Shown one piece after another: positions 1-11,235 of a DNA stretch of 64,000 nucleotides (position 1 is the first letter of the stretch; each line of letters opens with the position of its first letter). This DNA comes from Brasenia schreberi (Eukaryota; Streptophyta; Magnoliopsida; Nymphaeales; Cabombaceae), in NCBI GenBank assembly GCA_036023115.1, contig JAYKKT010000079.1:13755501-13819500 (forward strand), read 5' to 3'. The notes under the pieces are model-generated. The model had not been told where the DNA came from, did not search any database, and saw only the letters and a list, made by a program, of their open reading frames with translations. Made by a program: the position numbers and the translations under genes.

Positions 1-49
1 ACCCGGGGTCGAGCAGTTGCCTGAACCCTCCTCAAACGATTGATTATTT

Positions 50-1933
50 ACACTAGATGGTTTGGCTAGAATATTTAGCATGATGACTTCTTAAGAGGTC
101 TTTAATTCTAGTATTCTTCTTTCCCAAGCTCACTTAACTATACAGTTTCGATGGGACCTAATACATTGCTGTTTGTAGGTCCACATTTCATGGTGAAGGA
201 TTCGGCCAAGTTTCTTTTTTTTCCCTTATAATATTTAAGAGAAAGCAGACATCGCACCTCAATGTCCAAATATATTGGATAGCCACAGCATGCCATTGAC
301 GAAAACTAGGTGGCAATCTGATTTTGTAATCTCTTTCTCTCTTAATATATATATATATATATATATCTTTAAAGATATTAATATTTTGATCCTTAAGATC
401 AACAATTGAGATCTGTAAAACAAAAAACAAAATAGTTAACAAGTGCATTTAATGTACTTACCAAAAATATTATGATACTTTTTTATTTTTGAATTTAATT
501 ATTGATCTCAATGAAAGGTTGAGTTTGTGCATTTACCAGTTCGCTTTCTCTTTCTTTCTCTCTCTCTCTCTCTCTCAATATATATATCCATTTTGGCAGT
601 AGCATGGGAAAGAGTGAAGTTAATTGACATCGTTGTGGGGAGCGTTGACACAGTTGTATTATTTATTTCAGATACACCTAATGATGAGTATCTGTTATAG
701 TGATAGCTGTAGGATAACTCTATACTTGCTTCTAGACTAGCATTATTATTGGTCATACTATACCGTATTATATTTTATTTAGGGAACAACTTTATAAAAT
801 TTGAAGGTGGAAGAAAGTATGTCAACATTTCCAATACCATGGTGTCCCCTTCAGTTAAAATTAGCACATTATATATGAAGCAGAGTTGGAGGAGATCATA
901 TTACATATGAACCACAGTTGTACCATCAGTTTTAAGAACAAAATGAGTGTTGCTAAATTGCCTGTTAACCATGGTATAAGTTGCCTGTTTCCCCTGGTAC
1001 TATATGTCTTGCCTTAAAAAAACAATGGGTGTTACTAAAGAAACACGCTTTTTACTAAGCATACACTTCTTATCCTTAAAAAGTACCACCATACTAGCAC
1101 ATGTCCTCTCCTCATATCCAAGGAGACATACTATCTCCTCTAGAGTTTTTTCAGGGTTTTTCAACGAAAAAGGGATGGTGGAAGAGGGGAGGGAGGTGGA
1201 GCAAGCTTGTGTAGGCAGTGGGTTTCAATGGCACGAGAGAGAGAAAGTGGAGCTACAAATGGTGGACTCCAACTACATGAGAGAGAGTAGCGAGAGAGCA
1301 GGAAGAGATGAGACGAGTGAGAGGAGAGGAGGCCGGCATGCTTCTGGAGTAGGAGGAGAGGAGCAACAGGCTCTTATGGCATGATTACGGTATGAAGAGA
1401 TCTTCAGTGCAAGCTCTATGAGATAAGAGAAGGGAGGTGTTGGGGCAGTCGATGAGTTTGCCAGAGTCGTCTGGATGTTGGGCTGTGTTTATGGCATAGC
1501 GGACTGTCTGATCTTGATTTTGGTTTCGGTTTCTCCTATAATTTGTATTTCCTTTGCTTTTGGTTTCTCTTTTTTTCTTTTGTATTTCCTTTAAAATAGG
1601 ATAAAAAAGAACAAAGAAGAGGAGATAGTTTTTTTTAGGTTACCCGCAGAGGGTTTCTCAAAAGATTGTAATGTGAATCACGCACCTCATTTTTTGTATG
1701 ATTGTTTTGTATTTATACATGACTTTTTTCATCTTTCGAGTTTTTCTCTCTGGGCTTTCCTTTTTAACACCCATTTCACTTTATCCGGAAAATACATATG
1801 ACTTTTTCAAAATGAAATAGTTTTATTAATGTTTATATTTTCAAAAATACAATCTCATGAAATCTGGGAAGAAGAACCTTCTTCCCGTATTTCATGGTTG
1901 TTATTAGTAATGGGGGGTCACCCACTACTTAGA
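50..1933 (-). repeat. Left arm of a 3.9-kb imperfect inverted repeat
   Basis: Read on the minus strand this arm matches 2365-3945 over most of its length. Shared landmarks include a short reading frame beginning MTNNNASLEAS (near 756 on the minus strand; 3506 on the plus strand), a CT/GA microsatellite next to it (near 555-585 versus 3700-3741), and the LTR-like stretch at 1438-1933. The arm carries about 290 extra bases at roughly 146-435 that the right arm lacks, and the arms differ by many point changes and small indels. The similarity continues past the LTR end, so this is more than two inverted LTRs; it looks like an inverted duplication of an LTR plus its flank. Boundaries were set by eye. 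Confidence 0.7.
1438..1933 (-). repeat. Copia LTR, inverted copy
   Basis: On the minus strand this stretch begins TCTAAGTAGTGGG (a mutated TG start) and ends GACTGCCCCAACA. It aligns with the plus-strand LTR at 2365-2881. About 500 bp is a normal copia LTR length. No primer-binding site follows the LTR end and no polypurine tract precedes its start, so it is not attached to its own internal region here. Confidence 0.6.
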
Positions 1934-2088
1934 GAAGGTTGGGGGAGAGAGTAGTAGGAAATAGAAGGGAGGAGAGAGAAAGAGGGGTGTATGTCTTAGT
2001 AATTATGTAAAAGAATTTTCAGATATACCACCATACATAGAAATTTATTAGAAATGAAATAACTATATGTTATATGCCAACTATCGAT

Positions 2089-2172
2089 ATGTTGGCTGAC
2101 CCCTTAACAAAAGGGGTCTTAGAAGAATTGTTTACTAAACATGTAACCCATATGGGGTTGAGATATTCCTAG
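2089..2172 (+). pseudogene. Copia polyprotein C-terminal remnant (end of RNase H)
   Basis: The 28-codon frame reads MLADPLTKGV, then a segment with MGLRYS before the stop. The motif (M)LADPLTKG...MGL is the standard C-terminus of Ty1/copia polyproteins, just after the RNase H domain. Upstream sequence is not open, so only the tail survives. About 190 bp downstream a purine-rich AAGTGGGAGA runs directly into an LTR start at 2365, so this is the 3' end of a plus-strand copia element whose 5' part lies outside the window or is lost. The element ending at 27793 has a very similar tail, so the two belong to one family. Confidence 0.75.
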
Positions 2173-2354
2173 TTTATAAGTGTAGAGAATACACTTTGTT
2201 GTGGGTTATGCTGAAAAAATACATTGCTTGTGGAAAAACCGCATAACGGATAAAAGTTGCAATTTAGTTGCAAGGAGAAAAAATGATACAACTTGGTAAA
2301 CTCCAAAGTAGTGAAAGAAAAAACCAGTGTATCAAAAGATTGGCTCTAGTGGTT

Positions 2355-2364
2355 AAGTGGGAGA
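2355..2364 (+). other. Polypurine tract of plus-strand copia
   Basis: AAGTGGGAGA sits immediately before the TG that opens the LTR at 2365. Its position after the polyprotein stop fits the plus-strand primer of a copia element. Confidence 0.55.
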
Positions 2365-2881
2365 TGTAAGTAGTGGGTGGCCACTATCGGCCCCAATACT
2401 AACAACAACCATGAAATGCGGGAATAAGAGTCCTCTTCTTGGATTTCATGAGATTGTATTTTTAAAAATATAAACGTTAATAAAATTGTTTTGTTTTGAA
2501 AAAGTTATGCATTTCTCGAATAAAGTGAAATGACTCTTAAAAAGGAAAGCCCAAAGAGGAAAACTCGAAAGACGAAAAAGTCATGTATAAATACAAAAGA
2601 ATCATACAGAAAATGAGGTGCAATAGTGGCCCTTCTTCTCGCATTTCTTTGAGAAAAACCCTTTGGGGGTAAACTAGAAAAAATTCTCTCCTCTTCTTTG
2701 TTATATTTTATCCTATTTTACACGAAATATATAAGAAACAAAACAGAAACCAAAAGCAAAGAAAATATAGATTACAGGAGAAACCGAAAGCATAATCAAG
2801 ATCGGACAATCGGCTTCCGATACACCATAACTAGAGTCCAATATCCAAATGACTCTAGCAAACTGATCGACTGCCCCAACA
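2365..2881 (+). repeat. Copia 3' LTR
   Basis: It begins TGTAAGTAGTGGG directly after the polypurine tract and ends CTGCCCCAACA, so it has TG...CA termini and a length of about 517 bp. The terminal segment (AAACTGATCGACTGCCCC) recurs near 1440, 3965 and 7840, marking several related LTR ends. Confidence 0.65.
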
Positions 2882-3695
2882 CCTCCCTTCTCTTATCTCA
2901 TCGAGCCTGCACTGAAGATCTCTTCATGCTGTGATCATGCCATAAGAGCCTGCTGCTCCTCTCCTCCCACTCCAGAAGCATGCCGGCCTCCTCTCCTATC
3001 ACTCGTCTCATCTCTCCCTACTCTCTCGCTACTCTCTCTCATGTAGTTGGAGTCCGCCATTTGTATCTCCCTACCCTCTTCCACCGTCCCTTTTTCCTTG
3101 AAAAACCCTGAAAAAACTTTGGAAGGTTAGTATGTCTCCTTGGCTATGAGGAGAGGACATGCGCTAGTATGGTGGTGCTTTTTAAGGATAAGAAGTGTCT
3201 GCTTATTAAAAAGCGTGTTTCTTTAGTAACACCCATTGTTTTTTTAAGGCGGGATATATAGTGCCAGGGGAAACGGGCAACTTATACCATGGTTAACAGG
3301 CAATTTAGCAACACTCATTTTGTTCTTAAAACTGATGGTACAACTGTGGTTCATGTGTAATATGATCTCCTCCAGCTCTACTTCATATATAATGTGCTAA
3401 TTTTAACTGAAGGGGACACCATGGTATTGGAAATGTTGACATACTTTCTTCCACCTTCAAATTTTATAAAAGTTGTTCCCTAAATAAAATATAATACGCT
3501 ATAGTATGACCAATAATAATGCTAGTCTAGAAGCAAGTATAGAGTTATCTTACAACTATCACTATAACAGATACTCATCTTCACCATCATTAGGTGTATC
3601 TGAAATAAATAATACAACAGTGTCAACGCTCCCCACAACGATGTCAATTAACTTCACTCTCTCCCATGCTACTGCCAAAATGGATATATATATTT

Positions 3696-3696
<1 letters not shown>

Positions 3697-3741
<45 letters not shown>
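3697..3741 (+). repeat. (GA)n microsatellite
   Basis: An almost pure GA run of about 20 units in the right inverted-repeat arm. The left arm has a shorter CT run at the matching place. Confidence 0.95.
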
Positions 3742-3744
<3 letters not shown>

Positions 3745-3984
3745 ACTGGTAAATGCACAAACTCAACCTTTCATTGGGATCAATAATTAAATTCAAAAAT
3801 AAAAAGTATCATAATATTTTTGGTAAGTACATTAAATGCACTTGTTACCTGTATAGTTAAGTGAGCTTGGGAAAGAAGAGTAGTAGAATTAAAGACCTCT
3901 TAAGAAGTCATCATGCTAAATATTCTATTCAAACCAAAGCCCAACATCCAGACGGCTCCGGCAAACTGATCGATTGTCCCACCA

Positions 3985-4880
3985 TAGCAAAGTTGATATC
4001 AGGTATTGTGCACGATATAGTATACATAAAGCTACCTAAAGCGTGTGCATAAGGAATATTAGGCTTATCATATCCTTCACGAGGACATTCAACCTTACTC
4101 AATTTGATCCCTTTCGCATCTGGTGTAGATTGAGACTTGCATTCATCCATTTTAAACTTCTTGAGAATATAATCAATATATGTCTCCTGACTTAAGCATA
4201 GAAGTTTTGATTCTCTAACTCAAGAAATCTTTATACCTAGGATATATGATGCTTTCCCCATATCCTTCCTCTCGAACCTTGAGTTTAACCATGACTTGGT
4301 TTTGACAATAATCTCATTGTCATTCTGAGTCAACAATATGTCATATACATATAAAGATAGGATGACAAAGTGGCTCCCACTGTTCCAGATATATATACAG
4401 TGATCAAGCTCATTAGCCACAAACACAAGTTCAATTATGACATTTTGAAAAGTTAAATACCATTGGCGATGTGACTGTTTTAGGCTATATAGGGATTTTC
4501 TCAACCTACATACTTTATCTTCTTCACCTTATGATTTCATCTAAATCTATGTTTAGAAAAGCAATCTTTACATATAATTGATGTAAATCCAAATCATAAT
4601 ATGTTGATATTGCCAGGATTATTCTTTTAGATGCAAATTTTGCAATAAAAGAATATGTCTCAACATAATCTATTTCTTCTTTTTGAGAAGAACCCTTTGC
4701 AACCAACATCGCTTTAAACTTGTTGATTGTTTAATCAACCTTATATTTCTTTTTGAGAACCCATTTACAACCTATGGCTTTCCTTCATCTTGGCAAATCA
4801 GCCAACTCCTAGACTTGGTTTTTCTCAATGGATTCAATTTCTTCATTCATGACTTTTTTCCATTATGTCAATTCAAATGA
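3985..4880 (-). pseudogene. Copia-1 reverse transcriptase remnant
   Basis: Pieces in several frames carry recognisable copia RT motifs: a KGSSQKEEIDYVETYSF segment (4524-4709), RKSLYSLKQSHRQWY and LYVYDILLTQND (4220-4504; the YVDD box reads YVYD), and PYAHALGSFMYTISCTIPDI (3985-4150), the stretch that normally precedes RNase H. The last piece stops abruptly where the LTR-end fragment begins. The altered catalytic box and the frame breaks rule out activity. Confidence 0.8.
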
Positions 4881-5245
4881 ATAAATAGCTTACTAATATG
4901 TCAAGTTATCAGTCAACTCATCTAAATCTATCGAATTACACACTTCCTCCGTAAGGTAAGTGTGATAATCCTTCAAGTAAGACGGTGTGACCCTAGGTCT
5001 TTTGTGTCTACTTAAAGATTCAGTTTGATCAAGAAGCTCATCAATGAGTTCAAGTGATGATTGATCTAAATCTAAATCATCAACATACTCATCATCATTC
5101 TTAAGGATGTCATTCTTACTCTCTTCTACGAATTCAACATCCCTACTTTCTATGAGTCGATGGTCCTTATTATAAAATCGATATCCTTTAGATCTTTATC
5201 TTAAGGACCTACTACTTAGTTTATCTCTAGACTGATCAAGGATAT

Positions 5246-6290
5246 TCACATAAGTGATAGATCAAGGATCTTCACATAAGTGATAGATCCCCACCTCTTG
5301 AGATGACCTAGGTTTGGTTTTCTTCCAAACCACATCTTATATGGTATAGAGAATAAAACATTACATGAAATGCTATTGAGTATATATACAACTATACTTA
5401 CCACTTCTCCCCAAAATATCTTTGGTAGAGAAGTATCTATTAACATAGATCTTATTATGTACAATAGAGTCTTGTTATATCTCTCTACTACACTATTATA
5501 TCGAGGTGTCTTAGGCATTATATTTTGCTTTGCAACATCAGTCTTTGTAGAATTATAAAAATTCTGCAAAGGTATATTTTCTACCTCTATATGATCTCAA
5601 GACTTTGATTGTATATCCTAATTGGTTCTCAACTTCCTTCTTATATTCTTTGAACGCTTCAAGTGCCTCAGATTCATCAGTTAAGAGATATATACAAGTA
5701 TATCTTACATAATCATCGATAAAGGTTATAAAATAAAACTTTCCTCGATGTATTCTTACTTTAAACGGTCCACATAAATCAGTGTGAATAATCTCTAATA
5801 AGATTGTTGCCCTAATCACTTTTTTGAGAAATGATTTTCTAGTAATTTTCTCTTGTATAAAGGCTTTACATTTATTAAAAGTGTTTTCATAAAAGTTGGG
5901 CAATAAATTAGAGTTAGTTAATTTTCTCAACTTCTTTAAACTTATATGACCCAATCTTTTATACCATACATTCACATCAATCACATAGGCACTATCAATA
6001 TAAGCAAAATTAGAACCTTCATTTTCATTTATGTTGAGTTTAAACAATCTATGCTCAACATCAAACAAACCAGAAAATGTTATCCTACCATGCTTTCTCA
6101 CAGCGACTTTGTCAGGGACAAACTTAACCTCAAACCCTTTCTTTACTAAGGCAGGCACCAATACAAGATTGCGCCTAATAGTGGGTAGAATTAATACATC
6201 AATAAGTTCAATCGGTAACTTGACCCTAGATTATCTTAAGCAACTAACAACTTTTCTTTTTTGTTTTTATTCATATGTTCTTGTTTAATT
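5246..6290 (-). pseudogene. Copia-1 GAG-pre-integrase and integrase remnant
   Basis: The frame at 5553-6161 contains WYKRLGHISLKKLRKL (GAG-pre-integrase), then the zinc-binding region, HTDLCGPF and FIDDYVRYTCIYLL of the integrase core. The second catalytic Asp region, normally S(D)RGGE(Y/F), reads SYRGRKY. The next piece at 5246-5569 continues in another frame with NSVVERYNKTLL and the end of the core. Integrase inserts the element's cDNA into chromosomes; this copy has lost catalytic residues and frame. Confidence 0.82.
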
Positions 6291-6328
6291 GCTAGTTTTA
6301 GTGAGAGTTGAGAAAGGGTAAAATCTAA

Positions 6329-6820
6329 TCAAAGTCTAAGTGTTATGGTTACCATGTTCCAAGAAGGGAAAAAACTGTTTAGAATCGTGGATATTTGCAT
6401 CGACTCAGGAATGATTGACTTTGCTACATCTAAATCTCTATCCATTACCAATATTTGGTTAACATGTTCAACTACGTTATCACCTTCTTTCATTTTATAA
6501 GAGTTGTACTTTTGAAGGAATAGTTGTACTGTAGTATCATATTTAGTGGTCAGAGAATCAAATAACTCTTTAGTAGTTTCAAATTCCTCAAAGACCCTAA
6601 TCAAGTCATCTTGTATGTAGGTCAACATTATCGTCCTGGCTATTGTATCATCCTTTAAAAATATCTTATATTTCTCTTTTTCTTCATTTGTTGTAACTGG
6701 AGTAGGAGGTAAAATTGTTTCCTTCAGTACATAGTTAACTCCTTCTAAAGTTAAGGTAAGTGGAATTCTCCTTTTCAAAGTTTGAAAATTTAGGTCATTT
6801 AACTTTTCAGTCTTTGCCAA
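6329..6820 (-). pseudogene. Copia-1 gag remnant
   Basis: This 163-codon frame begins MAKTEKLNDLNFQTLKRR and contains a TIARTIMLTYIQDDLIRVFE stretch and a KYNSYKMKEGDNVVEHVNQ stretch, both typical of the helical gag of copia elements (the UBN2-like retrotransposon gag domain). The frame ends before a zinc knuckle. It lies where gag is expected, just downstream of the leader on the minus strand. Confidence 0.75.
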
Positions 6821-6839
6821 TTAAGATACGCAAATTTTA

Positions 6840-7185
6840 GAAGTCATTTTAAAACTTTTGACAAAGACAACAAGTAGAGAGTCTGTATATTTTAAAATAG
6901 AAAACATAAAACATGTATCAGATGGATTTGCATAAGACATTTCATAAAGAACTAATAGAAAATAACCAGGCACCTAAATGTAATATCCATAAGTTTTAAA
7001 TACTAAACAGTAAATATTTAGAGACTTTGTACTATAGTTTATTTAACTTGCCGATACTATTCTGAAAATACAATGAAAATTGAGACTATGTTTGAAAAAA
7101 TACTGTTCACTGTATTTCTCAGAAATTTAAATTATAGACGACTCCAAAAATGTATTTAAAACTGTAATTTCAATCACTTTGCTCG
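6840..7185. other. Copia-1 leader, AT-rich
   Basis: AT-rich sequence between gag and the minisatellite. I see no gene or structured element in it. Confidence 0.5.
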
Positions 7186-7189
7186 TTGG

Positions 7190-7490
7190 TAGCTTGTGGG
7201 CTCTTGCCACTGCCCTTCTCAGTCGTCGCCTGTAGCCATCTTGGGCTCTACCTTAGGTCGTCTTGGCCTTTCGCCTTTGGTCGTCTAGGCTTTGTATCTG
7301 GTTATCTTGGGCTCTGCCTTAGGCCGTCTTGGGCTTTTGCCTCTAGCCGTCTAGGCTCTGCCTCTAGCTGTCTTGATTTTTGCCTTTGGCCGTCTTTGCT
7401 TTCGCCTTTGACCGTTAGGGCTTTTTTCCTTTGGCCATTGGGGATTTTTGCCTTTGGTCGTCTGGTCTTTTTGCCTCTATTCATCTTTGG
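7190..7490. repeat. Minisatellite of ~22-bp units
   Basis: About a dozen degenerate units of roughly 21-24 bp built on the pattern GCCGTCTTGGGCTTTGCCTTT are arranged in tandem. They keep a 141-codon frame open by chance, giving a low-complexity Leu/Phe/Ser-rich translation that is not a credible protein. The array lies between the primer-binding site and gag of copia-1, so it expanded in the leader or was inserted there. Confidence 0.8.
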
Positions 7491-7809
7491 TTTCAGTATA
7501 GAGGGAGAGAAACAGAAAGAGGAAACAAAGAGGAGGTCGACGACGGTTCTTTTCCACTTGACCAACCTTTTTTTTTCCTCTTTCTCTTTGCCTAATCTCT
7601 ATCGTATTTAGGCTGTGTGTTTGCTTTTCAAGCCTACGACTTGGGGTGGCTTCTGGCTGTCTATACATTCATTCTCTCTTTCTATCTCCCCCATTTTTTT
7701 GTTATTTGTAAAAAATGTACTTAAGCCAAAAAAATTTCCGGCTTCTCTCTCACTATGTTTTTTGTTTGTCAAAACCGGCGTATCTTTTTGGAGTTGCTGA
7801 ACAGCTTCA

Positions 7810-7828
7810 ACAGGCTGTGGTACCAGAT
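7810..7828 (-). other. Copia-1 primer-binding site
   Basis: Minus-strand TGGTACCACAGCCTG lies two bases after the LTR end CCCCAACA. It resembles the usual plant copia site TGGTATCAGAGCC, complementary to initiator tRNA-Met, with a few changes. Confidence 0.6.
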
Positions 7829-7990
7829 GTTGGGGCAGTCGATCAGTTTGCCGAAGCCGTATGGATGTTGGGCTCTGCTTATGGCGCAACGGAAGTTGAC
7901 TATCCGATCTTGATTTTGCTTTCGGTTTCTCCTGTAATCTGTATTTCCTTTGCTTTCGGTTTCGCTTTTTTTCTTGTGTATTTCAGGGCT
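7829..7990 (-). repeat. Partial 5' LTR of copia-1
   Basis: It matches the 1438-1600 part of the LTR in the same orientation, including the terminal GGGGCAGTCGATCAGTTTGCC stretch and the TTTCGGTTTCTCCTGTAATC region. Similarity stops near 7990, so the outer two thirds of the LTR are missing. Confidence 0.6.
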
Positions 7991-9840
7991 TTGAGAAAAA
8001 GAGAGACGAGATCCTGTGTATAAGAAAAAGTTTTAGGAACTTTAAGAAAAAGAGTACTTTTAAGAAAGAAAAAAAGGAAACAGCATCCAAGAGAAGCCTA
8101 CACTCCGCGCCTAGCATGTTCCCTGTTTCAGGGCTTTGAATTCCACAACTCTAATAAGAAGAAACTGAGTGTTCAGAACTATCTGCACAATTACTGCCAT
8201 CTACGAGAATAATCAAGTGCTAGATCTTTTGGGGTACTTTTGATAGAGAAGTGTTGGGAGTTCATTAATACAAATCAATGCATTATTATCATTTGGGACC
8301 AGTATCAAAAGGGAGGAGCTCTAGAATGTCTTTAAGTGGTTGCAGGAACACTAAGAGATGATCTACCATGAGGTTAAACCCAAACAGAAGAAAATCGACA
8401 GAAAAGCTATAGCCCACAGTTCAATATGTGCACTATAATACATATGCCAACTTCAAATTACTTGGGTTATTCGCTCCACCTTCCCTGATTCACCACAGTA
8501 TAGGAATCACCTATACTTGTATAAACTGGTCTTCTGACAGATCAAATCTTACTCTCAAACCGCCTGAATAAGTTTACGATAGATTCTGGCGGTTGGGCAG
8601 CCGGAATATATCCGCCACCAGCTTGGAAAATGTCCAATTTACACGAGTGACAGTCAGACATGCGCTCATAAATGTATTATATAATACAAGGGAAACCTGA
8701 TTCTTGATTACCAAGTTCGATATGTCTGCTTCATGTAATATGGCAATATCTATTGAAAGGATGCTTCGATGAAATTCTTTTAGTGGTTAAGAGAATCAAT
8801 TCTCGCCTCATATAAACACTGGTCCATACATTCAGATATCATGAACTCATAAATGAATCTTCGCTGAAAGGGAGTCTGTGATTTTCACCGAGTTTGATAT
8901 GTCTGCTTCATGTAATGTGGCAGTCTAACAACCTAACCTTATTAGATATTTATTGAAGAAGCTCATTATTGAAGAAACTCATTAATTATTAATGAATCGG
9001 TAGGTAAGCAGACTACCTAATATAACGAAGTATTGAAGTTTCACGTCACCTTTAATGCATCATCAACGTGCTTCTTTAGATCGAGTCACATGCACACACA
9101 CATTGACAGACTCCTATATTAATTCGATCATCCTTTTTCTTCAAGAGAAAATCATGAAAGTTTCTACTGTTAACTGCACACACACATTCACGTGTTAAAA
9201 CAATTAGTTGCTTGGGTGCGAATGTCCTAAAGAGTCAAGAATTTCATTTTATAGTGAAAATGTAGTCAAATACGTACGGTTAAGTTAAATGGCGTGAGGT
9301 TCATAACTTGTCTTAGTATGGACTCGGTGCCTATAGCTTATTTTAGTATTTTTTTTAAATTTTAAAGTAATTGTTCATAAATCTTACTCTTTTATTACTG
9401 AAAATATGTTATTAAAATATTAATCTAATGCAATTTTCTGTTTAAAACCCAAGACGTTCGGGAAGTCCAAATCCTCCGCGAGATTTCGCTTGCAATTTTT
9501 CACAAATTAAAACTTTTGTGGAACAGGTGAGAACATCTCAAATCCCAAATTTTCTATGAACAACTTGCTCACTTAAGAAAAGGAAAGGAAAGAGAGAGAA
9601 GCCTCGAGAACCACTAAAACATGGAATCAGGTGTTCAAACAGCCAAATCATGAAAATATTTATGTCCAACATGACAACGAAAAGGCTCTCTAACCAACTT
9701 GGCAATGAAAATCAAGAAAGGTGAAATACTTTCAGCGGCTGGATTCATGTGATTAGTTGTTGGTGTATGCATAAGAAGATTGGATCGGTTTCATTTAAAC
9801 ATAGGAAAAGGTAAGGAACTAAATATTGGTATCGCCGCAC
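7991..9840. other. Intergenic, no gene seen
   Basis: No coding signal on either strand. A local duplication occupies about 8640-8960 (listed separately). The rest is AT-rich unique-looking sequence. Confidence 0.5.
8640..8960 (+). repeat. Local direct duplication (~180-bp spacing)
   Basis: The stretch around GTTCGATATGTCTGCTTCAT at 8715 recurs with few changes at about 8898, and similarity extends into the preceding CTCATAAATG segment (near 8670 and 8850). It is an old tandem duplication without coding potential. Confidence 0.6.
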
Positions 9841-9950
9841 AAAGAGCAATAGCTCGCGTGGTTAGGGGGTGACTCACAAGTGGAAGGTCATGAGTTCAAC
9901 ACCCAGGGTGTGCATCTGGTTTTGAGCTCGCTATTGTGCCAAAAACCAAT
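9841..9950 (+). mobile_element. tRNA-derived SINE, family S1
   Basis: It shows an A-box-like TAGCTCGCGTGGTTAGGGGG, a B-box-like GAGTTCAACACCC about 40 bases on, a conserved TGCATCTGG, and a tail GTGCCAAAAACC. The polymerase III box spacing and A-rich tail fit a SINE. Related copies occur at 10201, 15110, 16455, 17858, 31735 and 37730. Confidence 0.65.
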
Positions 9951-10200
9951 ATTGATGTTGCCCTAAATAGATGAGATTATATTAATGTCTAGGAAATCAT
10001 GATTTCAACCTTAATTAATATGAGGAAAACTTGGGAGTTTTGATTTCAGATTCGGTTTCACTTATTTATCCACATCAAATTATAGACAGCAAATCTGTGA
10101 ACTTCATAGACTCATTTCAATTAGGGCTTCTTCTTTTGATAGGTAAGATGGGGCGAGGAAGATCCCCACCAGTACAGTTTGAAAAGTAGACTAAACTAAC

Positions 10201-10300
10201 AAGAAATAGTTCACCAAGCTAGGGGGTCGAGTCACATGTTGAAGGTCATGAGTTCAATACCCAGGGCCTGCATCTGACTACATTATGCCATGAAAAAAGA
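10201..10300 (+). mobile_element. tRNA-derived SINE, family S1
   Basis: Second copy, about 350 bp from the first: CTAGGGGGTCGAGTCACATG, then GTCATGAGTTCAATACCCAG, TGCATCTGA and a tail ATGCCATGAAAAAA. The A-box is more degraded than in the 9841 copy. Confidence 0.6.
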
Positions 10301-10979
10301 TGGAAATAGTACGTTTGTTCTTTTCAAGGCCACCAAATCAGTATTAGCTCACTTCCTTGCTTCCAATTTGTTCCCTTCCTTCTCCTCAACTGGTGGAAGA
10401 ACAAATGTAGCATCCACAGGGTTCATCCAATGGCTCATATTAAGAGTTCGTTGTGTTGAAAACTTTGAAAGTTTGGTTTGTCAAAAATTTGGTATTCTGT
10501 CTACTTACATAACATGGCTGTAGGTTTTAGATGACTACCATCTTGGTTAGCTTGTAAGTAATTGAGATGCCTAAAAAATTAGAGTATCATTTTTTTCGAC
10601 AACCCGATATTACTTGAATGTCGGGTTAATCCAAAATTAAACTTGCCAACATATTTTCTAAATTTGGTTTCAACTGCTTAACCTGGTTCTGTGTGTCATC
10701 AAATTGAAACACAAGGCATGCGGAGCGGCAGGCACTTGAGAAGGTGAACTTTTTCATGCTTATAAGTTCTTCTTGGTCCTTCGTTCGGCCAGCTTACTAA
10801 GTGGATATCAAATACTCACTGTATTTCAGCCCCCCATTTGGAGGTTACTGGTTGATCTCGTGAGTCTCCACAAGCTTACTTCTCATATTAATATAGTTCA
10901 GAGGGTTGATGCACATCTAGTGAATTTTTGTTATGTGTCCGATTCTCATTCTCAAGTAATCAGCAGTATATGGTACTTA

Positions 10980-10980
<1 letters not shown>
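10301..10980. other. Intergenic, no gene seen
   Basis: Short frames here have no recognisable domain or splice structure. Confidence 0.4.

Positions 10981-11075
<95 letters not shown>
10981..11075 (+). repeat. (AT)n then (CA)n microsatellite
   Basis: About 41 AT units followed by six CA units. The long YIYIYI translations across it are artefacts of the dinucleotide. Confidence 0.97.
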
Positions 11076-11076
<1 letters not shown>

Positions 11077-11127
11077 TGGGGCATGCACAAACACACAAAA
11101 TTATTTTACTAAGGTGGATAAGGAAGA

Positions 11128-11235
11128 CCCCTATAAGAAGCACCCTGGTGATCAAACTTGTGACCTGGTTCAACTCAAAGGCTTGAACTGAAGCCGGTCC
11201 CCAACGCAATTGAGCTCGTTGTACCAAGGCTGTAA
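11128..11235 (-). mobile_element. Probable tRNA-derived SINE variant
   Basis: The minus strand reads TTGGTACAACGAGCTCAATT (A-box-like) and, further on, GGTCACAAGTTTGATCACC (B-box-like). Layout resembles family S1 but the tail is unclear. Confidence 0.4.

Larger units (their letters stand above)
2365..3945 (+). repeat. Right arm of the 3.9-kb imperfect inverted repeat
   Basis: This is the partner of 50-1933. It comprises the LTR at 2365-2881 and a further 1.06 kb of flank that is also duplicated in inverse orientation on the left. The centre (about 1934-2364) is single copy and carries the copia C-terminal tail. I recognise no gene in the duplicated flank. A 63-codon frame at 3506-3697 is shared by both arms but has no recognisable domain. 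Confidence 0.7.
3946..8000 (-). mobile_element. Decayed Ty1/copia retrotransposon (copia-1)
   Basis: The order on the minus strand is partial 5' LTR (about 7985 down to 7829), primer-binding site, leader with minisatellite, gag, GAG-pre-integrase and integrase, reverse transcriptase. The gag-integrase-RT order identifies the copia superfamily. The RT domain is cut near 3985, where an LTR-end fragment of the same family is joined, so RNase H and a proper 3' LTR are missing. Frames are broken by many stops and shifts, and the element is certainly dead. Confidence 0.8.

Noticed and set aside
1004..1384. 126-codon frame in the left inverted-repeat arm
   Set aside because: Low-complexity GA-rich sequence; the matching right arm does not keep the frame.
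7186..7611. 141-codon frame in the first copia leader
   Set aside because: It is kept open by a ~22-bp minisatellite and has no domain; not a protein.
9841..9950. tRNA-like A and B boxes as tRNA genes
   Set aside because: The spacing and flanks do not fold into a tRNA cloverleaf that I can read, several copies share the same tail, and one related copy has a target duplication; these are SINEs.
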